A DNA stretch of 64,000 bases from Roseateles_B flavus (GTDB lineage: Bacteria; Pseudomonadota; Gammaproteobacteria; Burkholderiales; Burkholderiaceae_C), in assembly GCF_039872765.1 (NCBI RefSeq), contig NZ_JBDPZC010000001.1:744001-808000 (forward strand), written 5' to 3'. The notes under the pieces were generated by a model. The model saw only the letters and a program-made list of their open reading frames with translations. It was not told where the DNA came from and made no database searches. Both the position numbers and the translations under genes were made by a program. Below are positions 27,365 to 36,024 of the stretch, in pieces (position 1 is the first letter of the stretch; every line of letters begins with the position of its first letter).

Positions 27365-28408
27365 ATGGACATCACACAACTGCTGGCATTCTCGGTCAAG
27401 AACAAGGCCTCCGATCTTCACCTCTCTGCCGGGCTGCCGCCCATGATCCGTGTGCACGGAGACGTGCGACGCATCAACGTCGAGGCGCTGGAGCACCGCC
27501 AGGTGCACGACATGGTGTACGACATCATGAACGACGCCCAGCGCAAGAACTACGAAGAGACGCTGGAGTGCGACTTCTCCTTCGAGATCCAGGGCCTGGC
27601 CCGCTTCCGGGTCAATGCCTTCAACCAGAACCGCGGCGCCGGCGCCGTGTTCCGGACGATTCCCTCCAAGATCCTGACGCTGGAGCAGCTCAACGCGCCC
27701 AAGGTCTTCGCCGACCTGGCCCTGAAGCCGCGCGGCCTGGTGCTGGTGACCGGCCCCACGGGCTCGGGCAAGTCGACCACCCTGGCCGGCATGGTCAACC
27801 ACCTCAACGAGAACGAGTACGGGCACATCCTGACCATCGAGGACCCGATCGAATTCGTGCACGAGTCCAAGAAGTGCCTGATCAACCAGCGCGAGGTCGG
27901 CCCGCACACCCTCAGCTTCGCCAACGCCCTGCGCTCCGCCCTTCGCGAGGATCCTGACGCCGTGCTGGTGGGCGAGTTGCGGGACCTCGAAACCATCCGC
28001 CTGGCCCTGACCGCGGCCGAGACGGGCCACCTGGTCTTCGGCACCCTGCACACCAGCTCCGCCGCCAAGACCATCGACCGTATCGTCGACGTCTTCCCCG
28101 CGGCCGAAAAGGAGATGGTCCGGGCCATGGTCTCGGAGTCCCTGGTGGCCGTGATCTCCCAGACCCTGTGCAAGCTCAAGGACGGCAGCGGCCGCGTGGC
28201 GGCGCACGAGATCATGCTGGGCACCTCAGCCGTGCGCAATCTGATCCGCGAGAACAAGGTGGCCCAGATGTACTCGGCCATCCAGACCGGCAACTCGCAG
28301 GGCATGCAGACCCTGGACCAGAACCTCGCCGACCTGGTGCGCCGCAACGTGATCTCGCCGGCCGAGGCCCGAGCCAAGGCCAAGTTCCCCGAGAACTTCC
28401 CCGGATGA
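27365..28408 (+). CDS. pilT: Type IV pilus retraction ATPase PilT
   Basis: 347 aa, the normal length. It is a hexameric cytoplasmic ATPase that depolymerises pili for twitching motility. The N-terminal PAS-like domain (DITQLLAFSVKNKASDLHLSAG) is followed by a RecA-like domain with Walker A GPTGSGKST (about 130-138), the Asp box/Walker B region (LTIEDPIEFVHESKKCLINQREVG, VLVGELRDLETI), the His box and a C-terminal AIRNLIRE-like segment (AVRNLIRENK). It begins a pilT-pilU pair. Confidence 0.97.
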   Translation: MDITQLLAFSVKNKASDLHLSAGLPPMIRVHGDVRRINVEALEHRQVHDMVYDIMNDAQRKNYEETLECDFSFEIQGLARFRVNAFNQNRGAGAVFRTIPSKILTLEQLNAPKVFADLALKPRGLVLVTGPTGSGKSTTLAGMVNHLNENEYGHILTIEDPIEFVHESKKCLINQREVGPHTLSFANALRSALREDPDAVLVGELRDLETIRLALTAAETGHLVFGTLHTSSAAKTIDRIVDVFPAAEKEMVRAMVSESLVAVISQTLCKLKDGSGRVAAHEIMLGTSAVRNLIRENKVAQMYSAIQTGNSQGMQTLDQNLADLVRRNVISPAEARAKAKFPENFPG

Positions 28409-28590
28409 GCATCCGGAGGCGGCCCCGGCCGGGCTGCCCTCGGCGAACCGCGAGCGGCGTCCTGCCGAGGCGGCCCTGGCCCAGTGGCCGGAGGCCGCGC
28501 GGCGAGACATTCCGTCACCCCTGAACCGCGCGTCCTGTTGCAAGATGCGCGCCGCTTTGGCCCCCGGAGGGCATGGAAGGACACCCCAGC

Positions 28591-29727
28591 ATGGAACGCG
28601 ATCAGGCCTCGAAATTCATCAACGACCTGCTGCGGCTGATGGTCTCCCGCAAGGGCTCCGACCTGTTCCTGACGGCGGATTTCCCGCCGGCCATCAAGGT
28701 GGACGGCAAGGTGACCAAGGTCTCGCCTCAGCCGCTCAGCGGCCAGCACACCCTGCAGCTGGCGCGCTCGATCATGAACGACAAGCAGGCGGCCGACTTC
28801 GAGAAGCACAAGGAGTGCAACTTCGCGATCTCGCCGCAGGGCATCGGCCGCTTCCGGGTCAACGCCTACCTGCAGCAAGGGCACGTGGCGCTGGTGCTGC
28901 GGACGATTCCGCAGAACCTGCCCAGCATCGAGTCCCTGGACCTGCCGCCCATCCTCAAGGACGTGGTGCTCACCAAGCGCGGCCTGGTGATCGTGGTGGG
29001 GGCCACTGGCTCGGGCAAGAGCACGACGCTCGCCGCGATGATCGACCATCGCAACGAGACGACCTACGGCCACATCATCACCATCGAGGACCCGGTGGAG
29101 TTCGTGCATCCGCACAAGAACTGCATCGTCAGCCAGCGCGAACTGGGCCTGGACACCGACAACTGGGACATCGCGCTGAAGAACACGCTGCGCCAGGCGC
29201 CCGACGTCATCCTCATGGGCGAAATCCGCGACCGCGAGACCATGGAGCATGCCGTGGCCTTCGCCGAGACGGGCCACCTGTGCATGGCCACCCTGCACGC
29301 CAACAGCGCCAACCAGGCCCTGGACCGCATCATCAACTTCTTCCCCGAGGAGCGGCGCGCCCAGCTGCTGATGGACCTCTCGCTCAATCTGCGATCCATC
29401 GTCTCGCAGCGGCTGCTGCCGCGCCGCGAGGGCAAGGGGCGCATCGCCGCCGTGGAGATTCTGCTCAACACCCCGCTGATCTCGGACATGATCTTCAAGG
29501 GCGAGGTGGGCGAGATCAAGGAAATCATGAAGCGCTCGCGCGAGCAGGGCATGCAGACCTTCGACCAGGCCCTGTTCGACCTCTACGAATTCGGCCGCAT
29601 CAACTACGAAGACGCCCTGCGCAACGCCGATTCCGTCAACGACCTGCGCCTGCAGATCAAGCTCAACAGCGAGCGCGCCCGCAGCGGCGAGCTCAGCCAA
29701 GGCACCGAACACCTCACCATCCTCTGA
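28591..29727 (+). CDS. pilU: Type IV pilus accessory retraction ATPase PilU
   Basis: 378 aa. It is a PilT paralogue that supports pilus retraction in a PilT-dependent manner. Features are NDLLRLMVSRKGSDLFLTADFPPA at the N-terminus, Walker A GATGSGKST (about 137), EDPVEFVHPHKNC, MGEIRDRETM and a C-terminal extension beyond PilT. The start at 28591 gives the conserved MERDQ N-terminus with AAGGA nine bases upstream; an ATG at 28573 is possible but has a ribosome site too close. It lies 182 bp after pilT. Confidence 0.95.
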   Translation: MERDQASKFINDLLRLMVSRKGSDLFLTADFPPAIKVDGKVTKVSPQPLSGQHTLQLARSIMNDKQAADFEKHKECNFAISPQGIGRFRVNAYLQQGHVALVLRTIPQNLPSIESLDLPPILKDVVLTKRGLVIVVGATGSGKSTTLAAMIDHRNETTYGHIITIEDPVEFVHPHKNCIVSQRELGLDTDNWDIALKNTLRQAPDVILMGEIRDRETMEHAVAFAETGHLCMATLHANSANQALDRIINFFPEERRAQLLMDLSLNLRSIVSQRLLPRREGKGRIAAVEILLNTPLISDMIFKGEVGEIKEIMKRSREQGMQTFDQALFDLYEFGRINYEDALRNADSVNDLRLQIKLNSERARSGELSQGTEHLTIL

Positions 29728-29738
29728 GCACAGCAGCC

Positions 29739-30647
29739 ATGGCCGACAGCATCAACACCACGCGCAGCTACGAACCGGCGGCGCCCCGCCGCGCCGCCTT
29801 CATCGGCCTGGGGGTGATGGGCCTGCCCATGGCGGGCCACCTGGCCCGAGCCGGCCATGCCGTGACCGTCTACAACCGCAGCGCGGCCAAGGCGCAGGCC
29901 TGGGTGGCCGAGTTCGGGGGGGCTTTGGCCGACACGCCGGCGCAGGCCGCGCGCGAGGCCGATGTGGTCTTCGTCTGCGTCGGCAACGACGACGACCTGC
30001 GCTCCGTGCTGCTGGGCGAGGCCGGCGCCTTCGCCGGCATGAAGCCGGGCGCCATCCTCGTGGACCACACCACGGCCTCTGCCGAGGTGGCGCGGGAGAT
30101 GCATGCCGTGGCGCGCTCGCGCGGCCTTCATTTTGTCGATGCGCCCGTGTCCGGCGGCCAGGCCGGCGCCGTCAATGGCCAGCTGACGGTCATGTGCGGG
30201 GGTGACGCCGAGCCCTTCGAAGCCATGAAGCCCGTCGCCCTGGCTTTCTCGCGTGCCGTGACCCGCGTGGGCGAGCCGGGCGCCGGCCAGCTCGCCAAGA
30301 TGGTCAACCAGATTTGCATCGCCGGCCTGGTCCAGGGCCTGGCCGAGGCCATCGCCTTTGGCGGCCGCGCGGGCCTGGACATGAAGCAGGTGCTCGAGGT
30401 GATCGGCAAGGGCGCGGCCCAGAGCTGGCAGTTGGACAACCGCGGCAAGACCATGGTCGACGACCAGTTCAACTTCGGCTTCGCCGTGGACTGGATGCGC
30501 AAGGATCTCGGCCTCGTCCTGGACGAAGCCCGCCGCAACGGCGCCAAGCTGCCCGTGACCGCCCTCGTGGACCAGTTCTACGCCGACGTGCAGGGCATGG
30601 GTGGCGGCCGCTGGGACACCTCCAGCCTGATCAAGCGCCTGCGCTGA
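29739..30647 (+). CDS. NAD(P)-dependent beta-hydroxyacid dehydrogenase
   Basis: 302 aa. It belongs to the 3-hydroxyisobutyrate/tartronate-semialdehyde reductase family. The Rossmann motif is FIGLGVMGLPMAGHL (about 21-34), the substrate-site signature DAPVSGGQAGA lies near residue 130, and the catalytic lysine is Lys187 in AGQLAKMVNQ. The family reduces or oxidises short beta-hydroxy or semialdehyde substrates; the precise substrate cannot be told from the sequence. It starts 11 bp after pilU and may be co-transcribed with it, as is often seen in this order, without an obvious functional link. Confidence 0.9.
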   Translation: MADSINTTRSYEPAAPRRAAFIGLGVMGLPMAGHLARAGHAVTVYNRSAAKAQAWVAEFGGALADTPAQAAREADVVFVCVGNDDDLRSVLLGEAGAFAGMKPGAILVDHTTASAEVAREMHAVARSRGLHFVDAPVSGGQAGAVNGQLTVMCGGDAEPFEAMKPVALAFSRAVTRVGEPGAGQLAKMVNQICIAGLVQGLAEAIAFGGRAGLDMKQVLEVIGKGAAQSWQLDNRGKTMVDDQFNFGFAVDWMRKDLGLVLDEARRNGAKLPVTALVDQFYADVQGMGGGRWDTSSLIKRLR

Positions 30648-30787
30648 GCAGCCCGGCGAGCAGCCGGCGCAAGGGCCTCTTCGCCACCCGATTCACAACC
30701 GGAAGCCCAAACGGAGAGCGCTCGGCGCAGCCGGCGCTCGCCCCGCACGAACGCCGCTGATCCGGCTTTGCCGGGCAGTCGGTGTGG

Positions 30788-30819
30788 CCCCCTGGGGGGC
30801 GCGCGAAGCGCGTAGGGGG
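30788..30819. terminator. Complex hairpin between convergent genes, likely bidirectional terminator
   Basis: CCCCCT (30788-30793) pairs with AGGGGG (30814-30819), with an inner GCGC-GAA-GCGC hairpin. It lies directly before the dolP stop and 140 bp after the dehydrogenase stop. Similar C-run/G-run hairpins are frequent between genes in Burkholderiales. Confidence 0.5.
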
Positions 30820-31488
30820 TTACCTCGATTCGTTGGGCTTCGGTGGCTTGGGTGTCGTGCGGGCCAGTTCCTCTTCGGAAATGATCTCGTACATGCGCAC
30901 CACCTTCTTCACGCCGGCAACGCCCCGGGCGATCTCGGTCGCGCGGTGGGCCTCGCGTTCGGTCACGCGGCCCAGCATGAAGACTTCGCCGCGTTCCACG
31001 ACCACGTAGAAGGCGTTGGAAATCAGGTCGCGGGCGTCGACCAGGCTGGCCTTGATCTTGCCAGCGATGAGCACGTCGTTGGAGCGCGCGCTCAGCGAGC
31101 TGATGAAGCCCACCTGCAGCTCATTCGCCACGCGCCCGACGTTCTCCACTTCGGCAACGATGCGCTCGGCCTCGGCCTTGTCTTCCTCGTTGCGGGTCTC
31201 GCCGGTCAGCAGCACCACGCGGTTGTAGCTGTTGATGTTGATGTGGACGCGGTCGCCGAGCTTGTCCGCCAGGCGCTTGCCGGCCTTGAGCTCGATGCCC
31301 TGGTCCTCCAGCTGGGTGCCCGAGGTGCGGCGGTCGGTGGCCACCAGGGCCGTGCCGACCATGCCGCCCACCATCAGGGGCGCGCAGGCCGTCAGCAGGC
31401 CGCAGCCCAGCGCGACGACAAGGGGCAGCGCACGAAGGGCGCGATGGGCGCGATGGGCGCGCAGTAGGCGCGAAGGGTTTGCTTGCAT
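30820..31488 (-). CDS. dolP: BON-domain lipoprotein DolP/YraP
   Basis: 222 aa. A lipoprotein signal has its lipobox LLTAC at Cys35, which makes it an outer-membrane-anchored periplasmic protein. Two BON domains follow (about 65-120 and 140-205), with the typical VHININSYNRVVLLTGETRNEEDKAEAE and NAFYVVVERGEVFMLGRVTEREAH patterns, shown here in part. In E. coli DolP supports outer-membrane integrity and the BAM complex. It is the last gene of the conserved cluster with diaA and yraN, which strengthens the assignment. The signal peptide carries an unusual repetitive Arg-rich N-region (RAHRAHRALRA). Confidence 0.92.
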   Translation of the reverse strand: MQANPSRLLRAHRAHRALRALPLVVALGCGLLTACAPLMVGGMVGTALVATDRRTSGTQLEDQGIELKAGKRLADKLGDRVHININSYNRVVLLTGETRNEEDKAEAERIVAEVENVGRVANELQVGFISSLSARSNDVLIAGKIKASLVDARDLISNAFYVVVERGEVFMLGRVTEREAHRATEIARGVAGVKKVVRMYEIISEEELARTTPKPPKPNESR

Positions 31489-31500
31489 GGTTCAGCCTCG

Positions 31501-31514
31501 GGGGTCAGGTCTTG
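31501..31514 (-). repeat. Partial copy of dispersed repeat upstream of dolP
   Basis: GGGGTCAGGTCTTG on the plus strand, the reverse complement of the 16-base motif without its last two bases, 12 bp upstream of the dolP start. Confidence 0.5.
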
Positions 31515-31546
31515 ATTCGATCAGCCGCGACCGGATCAGCAAAAAG

Positions 31547-32131
31547 TCATTCCTCGATGCCCAGCAGCTGGGCGTCGATGGCATCGCAAAGGCAGTGGCA
31601 CAGCAGCCGGTAGCCCTCGGCGACGCGGGCGAAGCGGCTGTGGGGCAGGCGCAGCTGGACGTCGGTGTCCAGCAGGGCGGCGCGCAGCGCTTCGTCCTGG
31701 CTGCCGCTGAGCAGCACCACGCTCATGTCCTGGGCATGGGCCGCATCCAAGAGGGGCACCAGGCTCTGGCCGCTCCCGCTGGGGTTGTCGATCAGCAGCA
31801 GCAGGTCGCCGGGGTGGCCGAGGGTCTGGATCTGGCGCGCGAGGGCGGCAGCCTCATCCAGCGGGCCCGGACCCTGGTGCAGCAGCGCGTTGATGGCGAG
31901 GGCCGCCAGGCCGGGGCGATCCTGTTCGAAGCGGCCGGTCAGAAGCGCGGCCAGATAGCCGGCATCCTGCGCAGCCAGGCCGGCGCCGGCGCACAGCAGG
32001 CGGCCGCCACCGGTGATGCCGTCGACCAGCATCTGGGACGCGAGGGCCATGGGGCGCGAGAGCGGCTCGGCAACCTGGTAGAGCAGGTCGGCACTCTCGA
32101 AGAACTGTTGTTGGATGCGTTGTTCAAGCAT
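31547..32131 (-). CDS. diaA: SIS-domain protein, DiaA/GmhA-like
   Basis: 194 aa. It is a sugar isomerase (SIS) domain protein of the phosphoheptose isomerase type. In this genomic position the E. coli counterpart is DiaA, which binds DnaA and times chromosome initiation. The motif GGGRLLCAGAGLAAQDAGYLAALL replaces the usual CGNGGSAADAQH, so sedoheptulose isomerase activity is doubtful. LLLLIDNPSGSGQSLVPLLDAA is the second phosphate-site loop region. It lies between dolP and yraN, all on the minus strand. Confidence 0.85.
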   Translation of the reverse strand: MLEQRIQQQFFESADLLYQVAEPLSRPMALASQMLVDGITGGGRLLCAGAGLAAQDAGYLAALLTGRFEQDRPGLAALAINALLHQGPGPLDEAAALARQIQTLGHPGDLLLLIDNPSGSGQSLVPLLDAAHAQDMSVVLLSGSQDEALRAALLDTDVQLRLPHSRFARVAEGYRLLCHCLCDAIDAQLLGIEE

Positions 32132-32170
32132 TGGCGCGAATGATAAGCCAGCGTCTGGCCCGGCACGGGG

Positions 32171-32587
32171 CTACCCCGCATCGAAAGCGGCCTGCAGCCA
32201 GAGCAGCTGGGCGCCGTCGATGGCGACGACGTCGAAGCGGCAGGGCGGCGGCTGGCGATAACGCTGCAGATAGTGCTGGGCAGCCAGCAGGATGCGACGG
32301 CGCTTGCTGGCACCGATGGAGGCGGCCGCGCCGCCATGCGAGGCCGAGCGGCGCGCACGCACCTCCACGAAGACCAGGCTGCCGGTGGGGTCCTGCAGGA
32401 TGAGGTCGATCTCGCCGCCCGGGGCGTGAGGGCCGCGCGCCACCCGATAATTGCGCTCCAGCAGCCGCATGCCCTGCGCCTGCAGATGCCGCAGCGCCCG
32501 CTGCTCGGCCTCTGCACCGCGTGCCTGGCGGCTTTCGCCGCCCCCACCCTGGGGCGGTCCCGACTTGAAGGCGCTCCACTTGAACAT
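32171..32587 (-). CDS. yraN: YraN family (UPF0102) endonuclease-like protein
   Basis: 138 aa. It has a predicted nuclease fold of the UPF0102 family with RGAEAEQRALRHLQAQG, NYRVARGPHAPGGEIDLILQD and VFVEVRARR, the conserved E-D-ExK-like arrangement (GEIDLI...VFVEVRAR). Its cellular role is not established, though it is nearly always next to rsmI. The start ATG at 32587 is 16 bp from the rsmI start chosen here, in divergent orientation. Confidence 0.92.
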   Translation of the reverse strand: MFKWSAFKSGPPQGGGGESRQARGAEAEQRALRHLQAQGMRLLERNYRVARGPHAPGGEIDLILQDPTGSLVFVEVRARRSASHGGAAASIGASKRRRILLAAQHYLQRYRQPPPCRFDVVAIDGAQLLWLQAAFDAG

Positions 32588-32603
32588 CGATGCCTCTTTG
32601 CTG

Positions 32604-33494
32604 ATGCAGGCCGCCCGCGCGGCGGCTGGTGGCCAGCAGTATCCGGCCGGCACCCTCTACCTGGTGCCCACGCCCATCGGCAATCTGGCGGATGTCAGCC
32701 TGCGCTGCCTGCATGTGCTGGCCCTGGTGGATGCCGTGGCCTGCGAGGACACCCGCGTCAGCGGCCAGCTGCTGCACCACCTGGGCCTGCACAAGCCGCT
32801 GCTCAGCTTGCACCAGCACAACGAGCAGTCGGCCTCGGCCGCACTGGTGGCGCGGCTGCAGGCGGGGGAGCGCATCGCCTATGTGTCGGATGCAGGCACG
32901 CCGGCGGTGTCTGATCCCGGCGCGGTGCTGGTGGCCGCCGTGGCAAGGGCCGGCCTGCGCGTGATGCCTCTGCCCGGACCCTCGGCCGTGGTGACGGCCC
33001 TGAGCGCCGCGGGTGATGCGCGCGCCCAGGGCTTTGCCTTTGCGGGCTTTCTGCCGCCCAAGGGTCAGGAGCGGCGCACGCGCCTGCAAGCCCTGCTGGG
33101 ATCGGCACAGAGCCAGGTGCTGTTCGAGGCGCCGCATCGCATTGCCAACCTGCTGGACCTGCTGGCGGAGTTGGCACCGGCACAGACGCTCAGCGTCTGC
33201 CGGGAGCTCACCAAGCAGTTCGAGACCGTGCACACCGGCCCCGCAGCCGACATGCCGGCCTGGCTGGCCGCCGATGCCCAGCGCGAGCGCGGCGAGTTCG
33301 TGCTGGTGCTGCATGCGGAGCCGCCGCAGGCTGTTGCCGAGGCGTTGCCGCCGGAGGTCGCACGCATGCTGGAGCGTCTGATGCAGGAGCTGCCGCTGAA
33401 GCAGGCCGTGCAGATCGCGACCGATCTCAGCGGCCTGCCGCGCAACAGCCTTTATGAAGCCGGCCTGCAGATGAAGAAGGCCGCCGAGGCCTGA
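32604..33494 (+). CDS. rsmI: 16S rRNA (cytidine1402-2'-O)-methyltransferase RsmI
   Basis: 296 aa. The enzyme 2'-O-methylates C1402 in the ribosomal decoding centre using S-adenosylmethionine. The tetrapyrrole-methylase fold is seen: TLYLVPTPIGNLADVSLRCL at the N-terminus, CEDTRVSGQLL, VSDAGTPAVSDPGAVLV, PLPGPSAVVTAL and GFLPPKGQERRTRL. The start is uncertain: the ATG at 32604 matches the usual N-terminus, but there is no clear ribosome site, and a TTG at 32580 would add eight residues and overlap yraN. It is divergent from yraN-diaA-dolP. Confidence 0.95.
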   Translation: MQAARAAAGGQQYPAGTLYLVPTPIGNLADVSLRCLHVLALVDAVACEDTRVSGQLLHHLGLHKPLLSLHQHNEQSASAALVARLQAGERIAYVSDAGTPAVSDPGAVLVAAVARAGLRVMPLPGPSAVVTALSAAGDARAQGFAFAGFLPPKGQERRTRLQALLGSAQSQVLFEAPHRIANLLDLLAELAPAQTLSVCRELTKQFETVHTGPAADMPAWLAADAQRERGEFVLVLHAEPPQAVAEALPPEVARMLERLMQELPLKQAVQIATDLSGLPRNSLYEAGLQMKKAAEA

Positions 33495-33668
33495 CGACGC
33501 AGGACCCGGGCGGCCTGTGCAGGCAAGCTTGGCGCTCGGTCGCTCAGCGCGTGAGCCCGCCGGCCAGCCAGAGGCCTCGAGCACCCGCCAGCCGGGCCGG
33601 TGGCCGCATGGCGGCCACGGCGTCCGGCGCGGAGGCGCGCGATAGGGGTCGCAGGGTGGGCCGGTCAG

Positions 33669-33716
33669 CCATCCACCCAGCCATCCACTCAACGATCCGC
33701 ACAGGGATCCGCTCAA
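33669..33716. repeat. Four imperfect 12-bp tandem units
   Basis: CCATCCACCCAG, CCATCCACTCAA, CGATCCGCACAG and GGATCCGCTCAA follow one another at 33669-33716, in the 289-bp gap between the convergent rsmI and the small-protein gene. Nothing else is seen in this gap. Confidence 0.6.
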
Positions 33717-33783
33717 GCGGCCGTCAGGCGGCCCGGGCCGCGCTGCATCCAGGGGCGCACCCGTGGCTCATGCCGAGAGCCGC

Positions 33784-34143
33784 TCAGTTGCCGGGAGCGC
33801 TGGCGGTCTTGGCGTTGTGCTTGGCGTGGTGGATGTCCTTGTTGGCGGCATCCTGCATGCGGTGCAGGCGGCGGCGCTCGTGCTTGGTGACGGTGCCGTC
33901 GGACTTGGCATTGGCTTCGGCCTGGTTGATGCGGCCCTGCTCGCGCTCCAGGCGCTGGGTCTCGCGGGCGGTCAGTGTGCCGGAGGCGGCGCCCTGGGCG
34001 ATGCGGGCCTGCTGCCGGGCTTCGCGCTGGTCGGCGCGCGGGGTGGACGGCGTCGTGGGCTCTTGGGCCTGGACGCTGAGGGCTGCGGCGCTGCCGAGGG
34101 CGAGAACGGTGATCAGGCGGGTCATCGAGGTCGAGAAGCTCAT
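33784..34143 (-). CDS. Small secreted protein with two internal repeats
   Basis: 119 aa. A signal peptide (about 1-26, ending SVQAQ) is followed by a highly charged helical region rich in Ala, Arg, Gln and Glu. Two imperfect repeats of about 28 residues can be aligned: SGTLTARETQRLEREQGRI and DGTVTKHERRRLHRMQDAA, each starting with a D/S-G-T-x-T turn like a degenerate EF-hand and then a helix. I do not recognise an established function. Similar small periplasmic proteins are common in betaproteobacteria. A short ribosome site (AAGGAGTG) lies before the ATG. Confidence 0.75.
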   Translation of the reverse strand: MSFSTSMTRLITVLALGSAAALSVQAQEPTTPSTPRADQREARQQARIAQGAASGTLTARETQRLEREQGRINQAEANAKSDGTVTKHERRRLHRMQDAANKDIHHAKHNAKTASAPGN

Positions 34144-34356
34144 CGTGTCACTCCTTGGAGGGTTTGGGTTTCTGGGGTGTCACCGGCACCGCGCCGGCTG
34201 TGAGGTGACAACGCCGGCCCTTGCGCCGGCGGTGACAGCGCTCGTGTAAAGAACGGTGAAAGCGCAGCTTGCCGGTGCGAAGGCATAAGTGCATCGGCAG
34301 AAGGGGTGAAAGCCCGCATGGGGGCGGCGAGGGGATGCGCTCCTACAATGGCTCGC

Positions 34357-35820
34357 ATGATTTCGCGCGAACCCACCATCGCCCGTCTGGCGACCGCCCG
34401 CAGCCAGCTGCTGGAACCCTTCGGCCTCACCGAGGCGACGCTCGCCAAAGCCTTGCGGCTGATCACCGAGCATCGTGTCGATGACGCGGACCTGTACTTC
34501 CAGACCACCCGCGCCGAGGGCTGGAGCCTGGAGGAGGGCATCGTGAAGAGCGGCAGCTTCTCCATCGACCAGGGCGTGGGTGTGCGCGCCGTGGCCGGTG
34601 AGAAGACCGCCTTCGCCTACTCGGACGACATCTCCGAGAACGCCCTCCTGGACGCCGCCCGCACCGTGCGTACCATCGCCGCGGCCGGCCAGAGCCGCCG
34701 CGTCAAGGTGCCGGGCGAGCCGGTGATCGCCGCCAGCCGTTCGCTCTATGGTGACGCCGACCCCATCGCCAGCCTGGACAGCACCGAGAAGGTCGCCCTG
34801 CTGGAGCGCGCCGAACGCATGGCCCGCGCCCGCGACCCGCGCATCGTGCAGGTGATGGCAGGCCTGGCCGCCGAGCACGACGTGGTGCTGATCGCCCGCG
34901 CCGATGGCACCCTGGCCGCCGATGTGCGCCCGCTGGTGCGCCTGTCCATCACCGTGATCGCCGAGCAGGGTGATCGCCGCGAGGTGGGCACGGGCGGCGG
35001 CGGCGGCCGCTTCGGCCTGGCCTATTTCACCGACGAGATGATCGCCTCCTACGCCGAGGACGCCGTCAAGGCCGCGCTGACCAACCTCGAGTCCCGCCCG
35101 GCCCCGGCCGGCGAGATGACCGTGGTCCTCGGCCCGGGCTGGCCTGGCGTGCTGCTGCACGAGGCCGTGGGCCATGGCCTGGAGGGCGACTTCAACCGCA
35201 AGGGCTCCAGCGCCTTCGCCGGCCGCATCGGCCAGCGGGTGGCCGCCAAGGGCGTGACGGTGCTGGACGACGGCACGCTGGCGGACCGCCGCGGTTCGCT
35301 CAACGTGGACGACGAGGGCCATCCTTCGCAGGCCAATGTGCTGATCGAGGACGGCATCCTCAAGGGCTACATCCAGGACGCCATGAACGCCCGCCTGATG
35401 AAGGTGGCCCCGACCGGCAACGGCCGCCGCGAGAGCTACGCCCACCTGCCCATGCCCCGCATGACCAACACCTACATGCTGGGCGGGGACAAGGACCCGG
35501 CCGAGATCATCGCCAGCATCGACAAGGGCCTGTACGCCACCAACTTCGGCGGCGGCCAGGTCGACATCACCAGCGGCAAGTTCGTTTTCTCGGCAAGCGA
35601 GGCTTTCTGGGTCGAGAAGGGCCAGATCCAGTACCCGGTCAAGGGCGCGACCATCATCGGCAACGGCCCGGACGCGCTGACCCGCGTCAGCATGATCGGC
35701 AATGACATGGCCCTCGATACCGGCGTGGGCGTCTGCGGCAAGGAGGGCCAGAGCGTGCCCGTGGGCGTCGGCCAGCCGACCCTGCGCATCGACGGCCTGA
35801 CTGTGGGCGGCACGGCCTGA
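34357..35820 (+). CDS. tldD: Metalloprotease TldD
   Basis: 487 aa. TldD forms a heterodimer with PmbA/TldE and degrades unfolded peptides; it also processes microcin B17 and CcdA in enterics. The zinc site HEAVGHGLEGDFNRKG is intact in the C-terminal half. The N-terminal region (DADLYFQTTRAEGWSLEEGIVKSG) and C-terminal VPVGVGQPTLRIDGLTVGG are typical. The ATG at 34357 gives the expected length; another in-frame ATG lies at 34348, and the ribosome site is weak for both. pmbA is not in the window, which is usual. It precedes the aroG attenuator region. Confidence 0.95.
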   Translation: MISREPTIARLATARSQLLEPFGLTEATLAKALRLITEHRVDDADLYFQTTRAEGWSLEEGIVKSGSFSIDQGVGVRAVAGEKTAFAYSDDISENALLDAARTVRTIAAAGQSRRVKVPGEPVIAASRSLYGDADPIASLDSTEKVALLERAERMARARDPRIVQVMAGLAAEHDVVLIARADGTLAADVRPLVRLSITVIAEQGDRREVGTGGGGGRFGLAYFTDEMIASYAEDAVKAALTNLESRPAPAGEMTVVLGPGWPGVLLHEAVGHGLEGDFNRKGSSAFAGRIGQRVAAKGVTVLDDGTLADRRGSLNVDDEGHPSQANVLIEDGILKGYIQDAMNARLMKVAPTGNGRRESYAHLPMPRMTNTYMLGGDKDPAEIIASIDKGLYATNFGGGQVDITSGKFVFSASEAFWVEKGQIQYPVKGATIIGNGPDALTRVSMIGNDMALDTGVGVCGKEGQSVPVGVGQPTLRIDGLTVGGTA

Positions 35821-35920
35821 CCGGGGCGCCGGTCCGGGCTTGATTCGACGCAAGATGCAGCGCAAGGACAACAAGCGCGGGCTTGACGCCCTCGCGCCGC
35901 AGCAGGCAGTATTCGCCACC

Positions 35921-35995
35921 ATGCACTCGCCGAAGTTTTACTTTGCCTTCTTTTGGTTCTCGCACCGCACCGGCGGAGGAGAGGCGAACGCGTAA
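35921..35995 (+). CDS. Aromatic-rich leader peptide of aroG attenuator
   Basis: 24 codons, ATG at 35921 to TAA at 35993-35995. Residues 6-13 read FYFAFFWF: five Phe, one Tyr and one Trp in eight positions, in the style of the E. coli pheA leader. It ends 30 bases before a strong intrinsic terminator and 107 bases before aroG. Translation of the aromatic codons would stall when charged tRNA-Phe (and Tyr/Trp) runs low, freeing aroG transcription. The ribosome site is weak (CAGG about 15 bases upstream), and the promoter was not resolved; a TTGACG lies at 35883-35888. The assignment rests on codon content and position; expression is inferred. Confidence 0.82.
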   Translation: MHSPKFYFAFFWFSHRTGGGEANA

Positions 35996-36024
35996 CCCAC
36001 CAGACACGCAACGAATCTCTAAAG

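Noticed and set aside
35883..35916. TTGACG with a -10 near 35907-35915 as the aroG leader promoter
   Set aside because: The best -10 candidates match only three of six positions or need a 21-bp spacer, and would place the start almost on the leader ATG; left unassigned.
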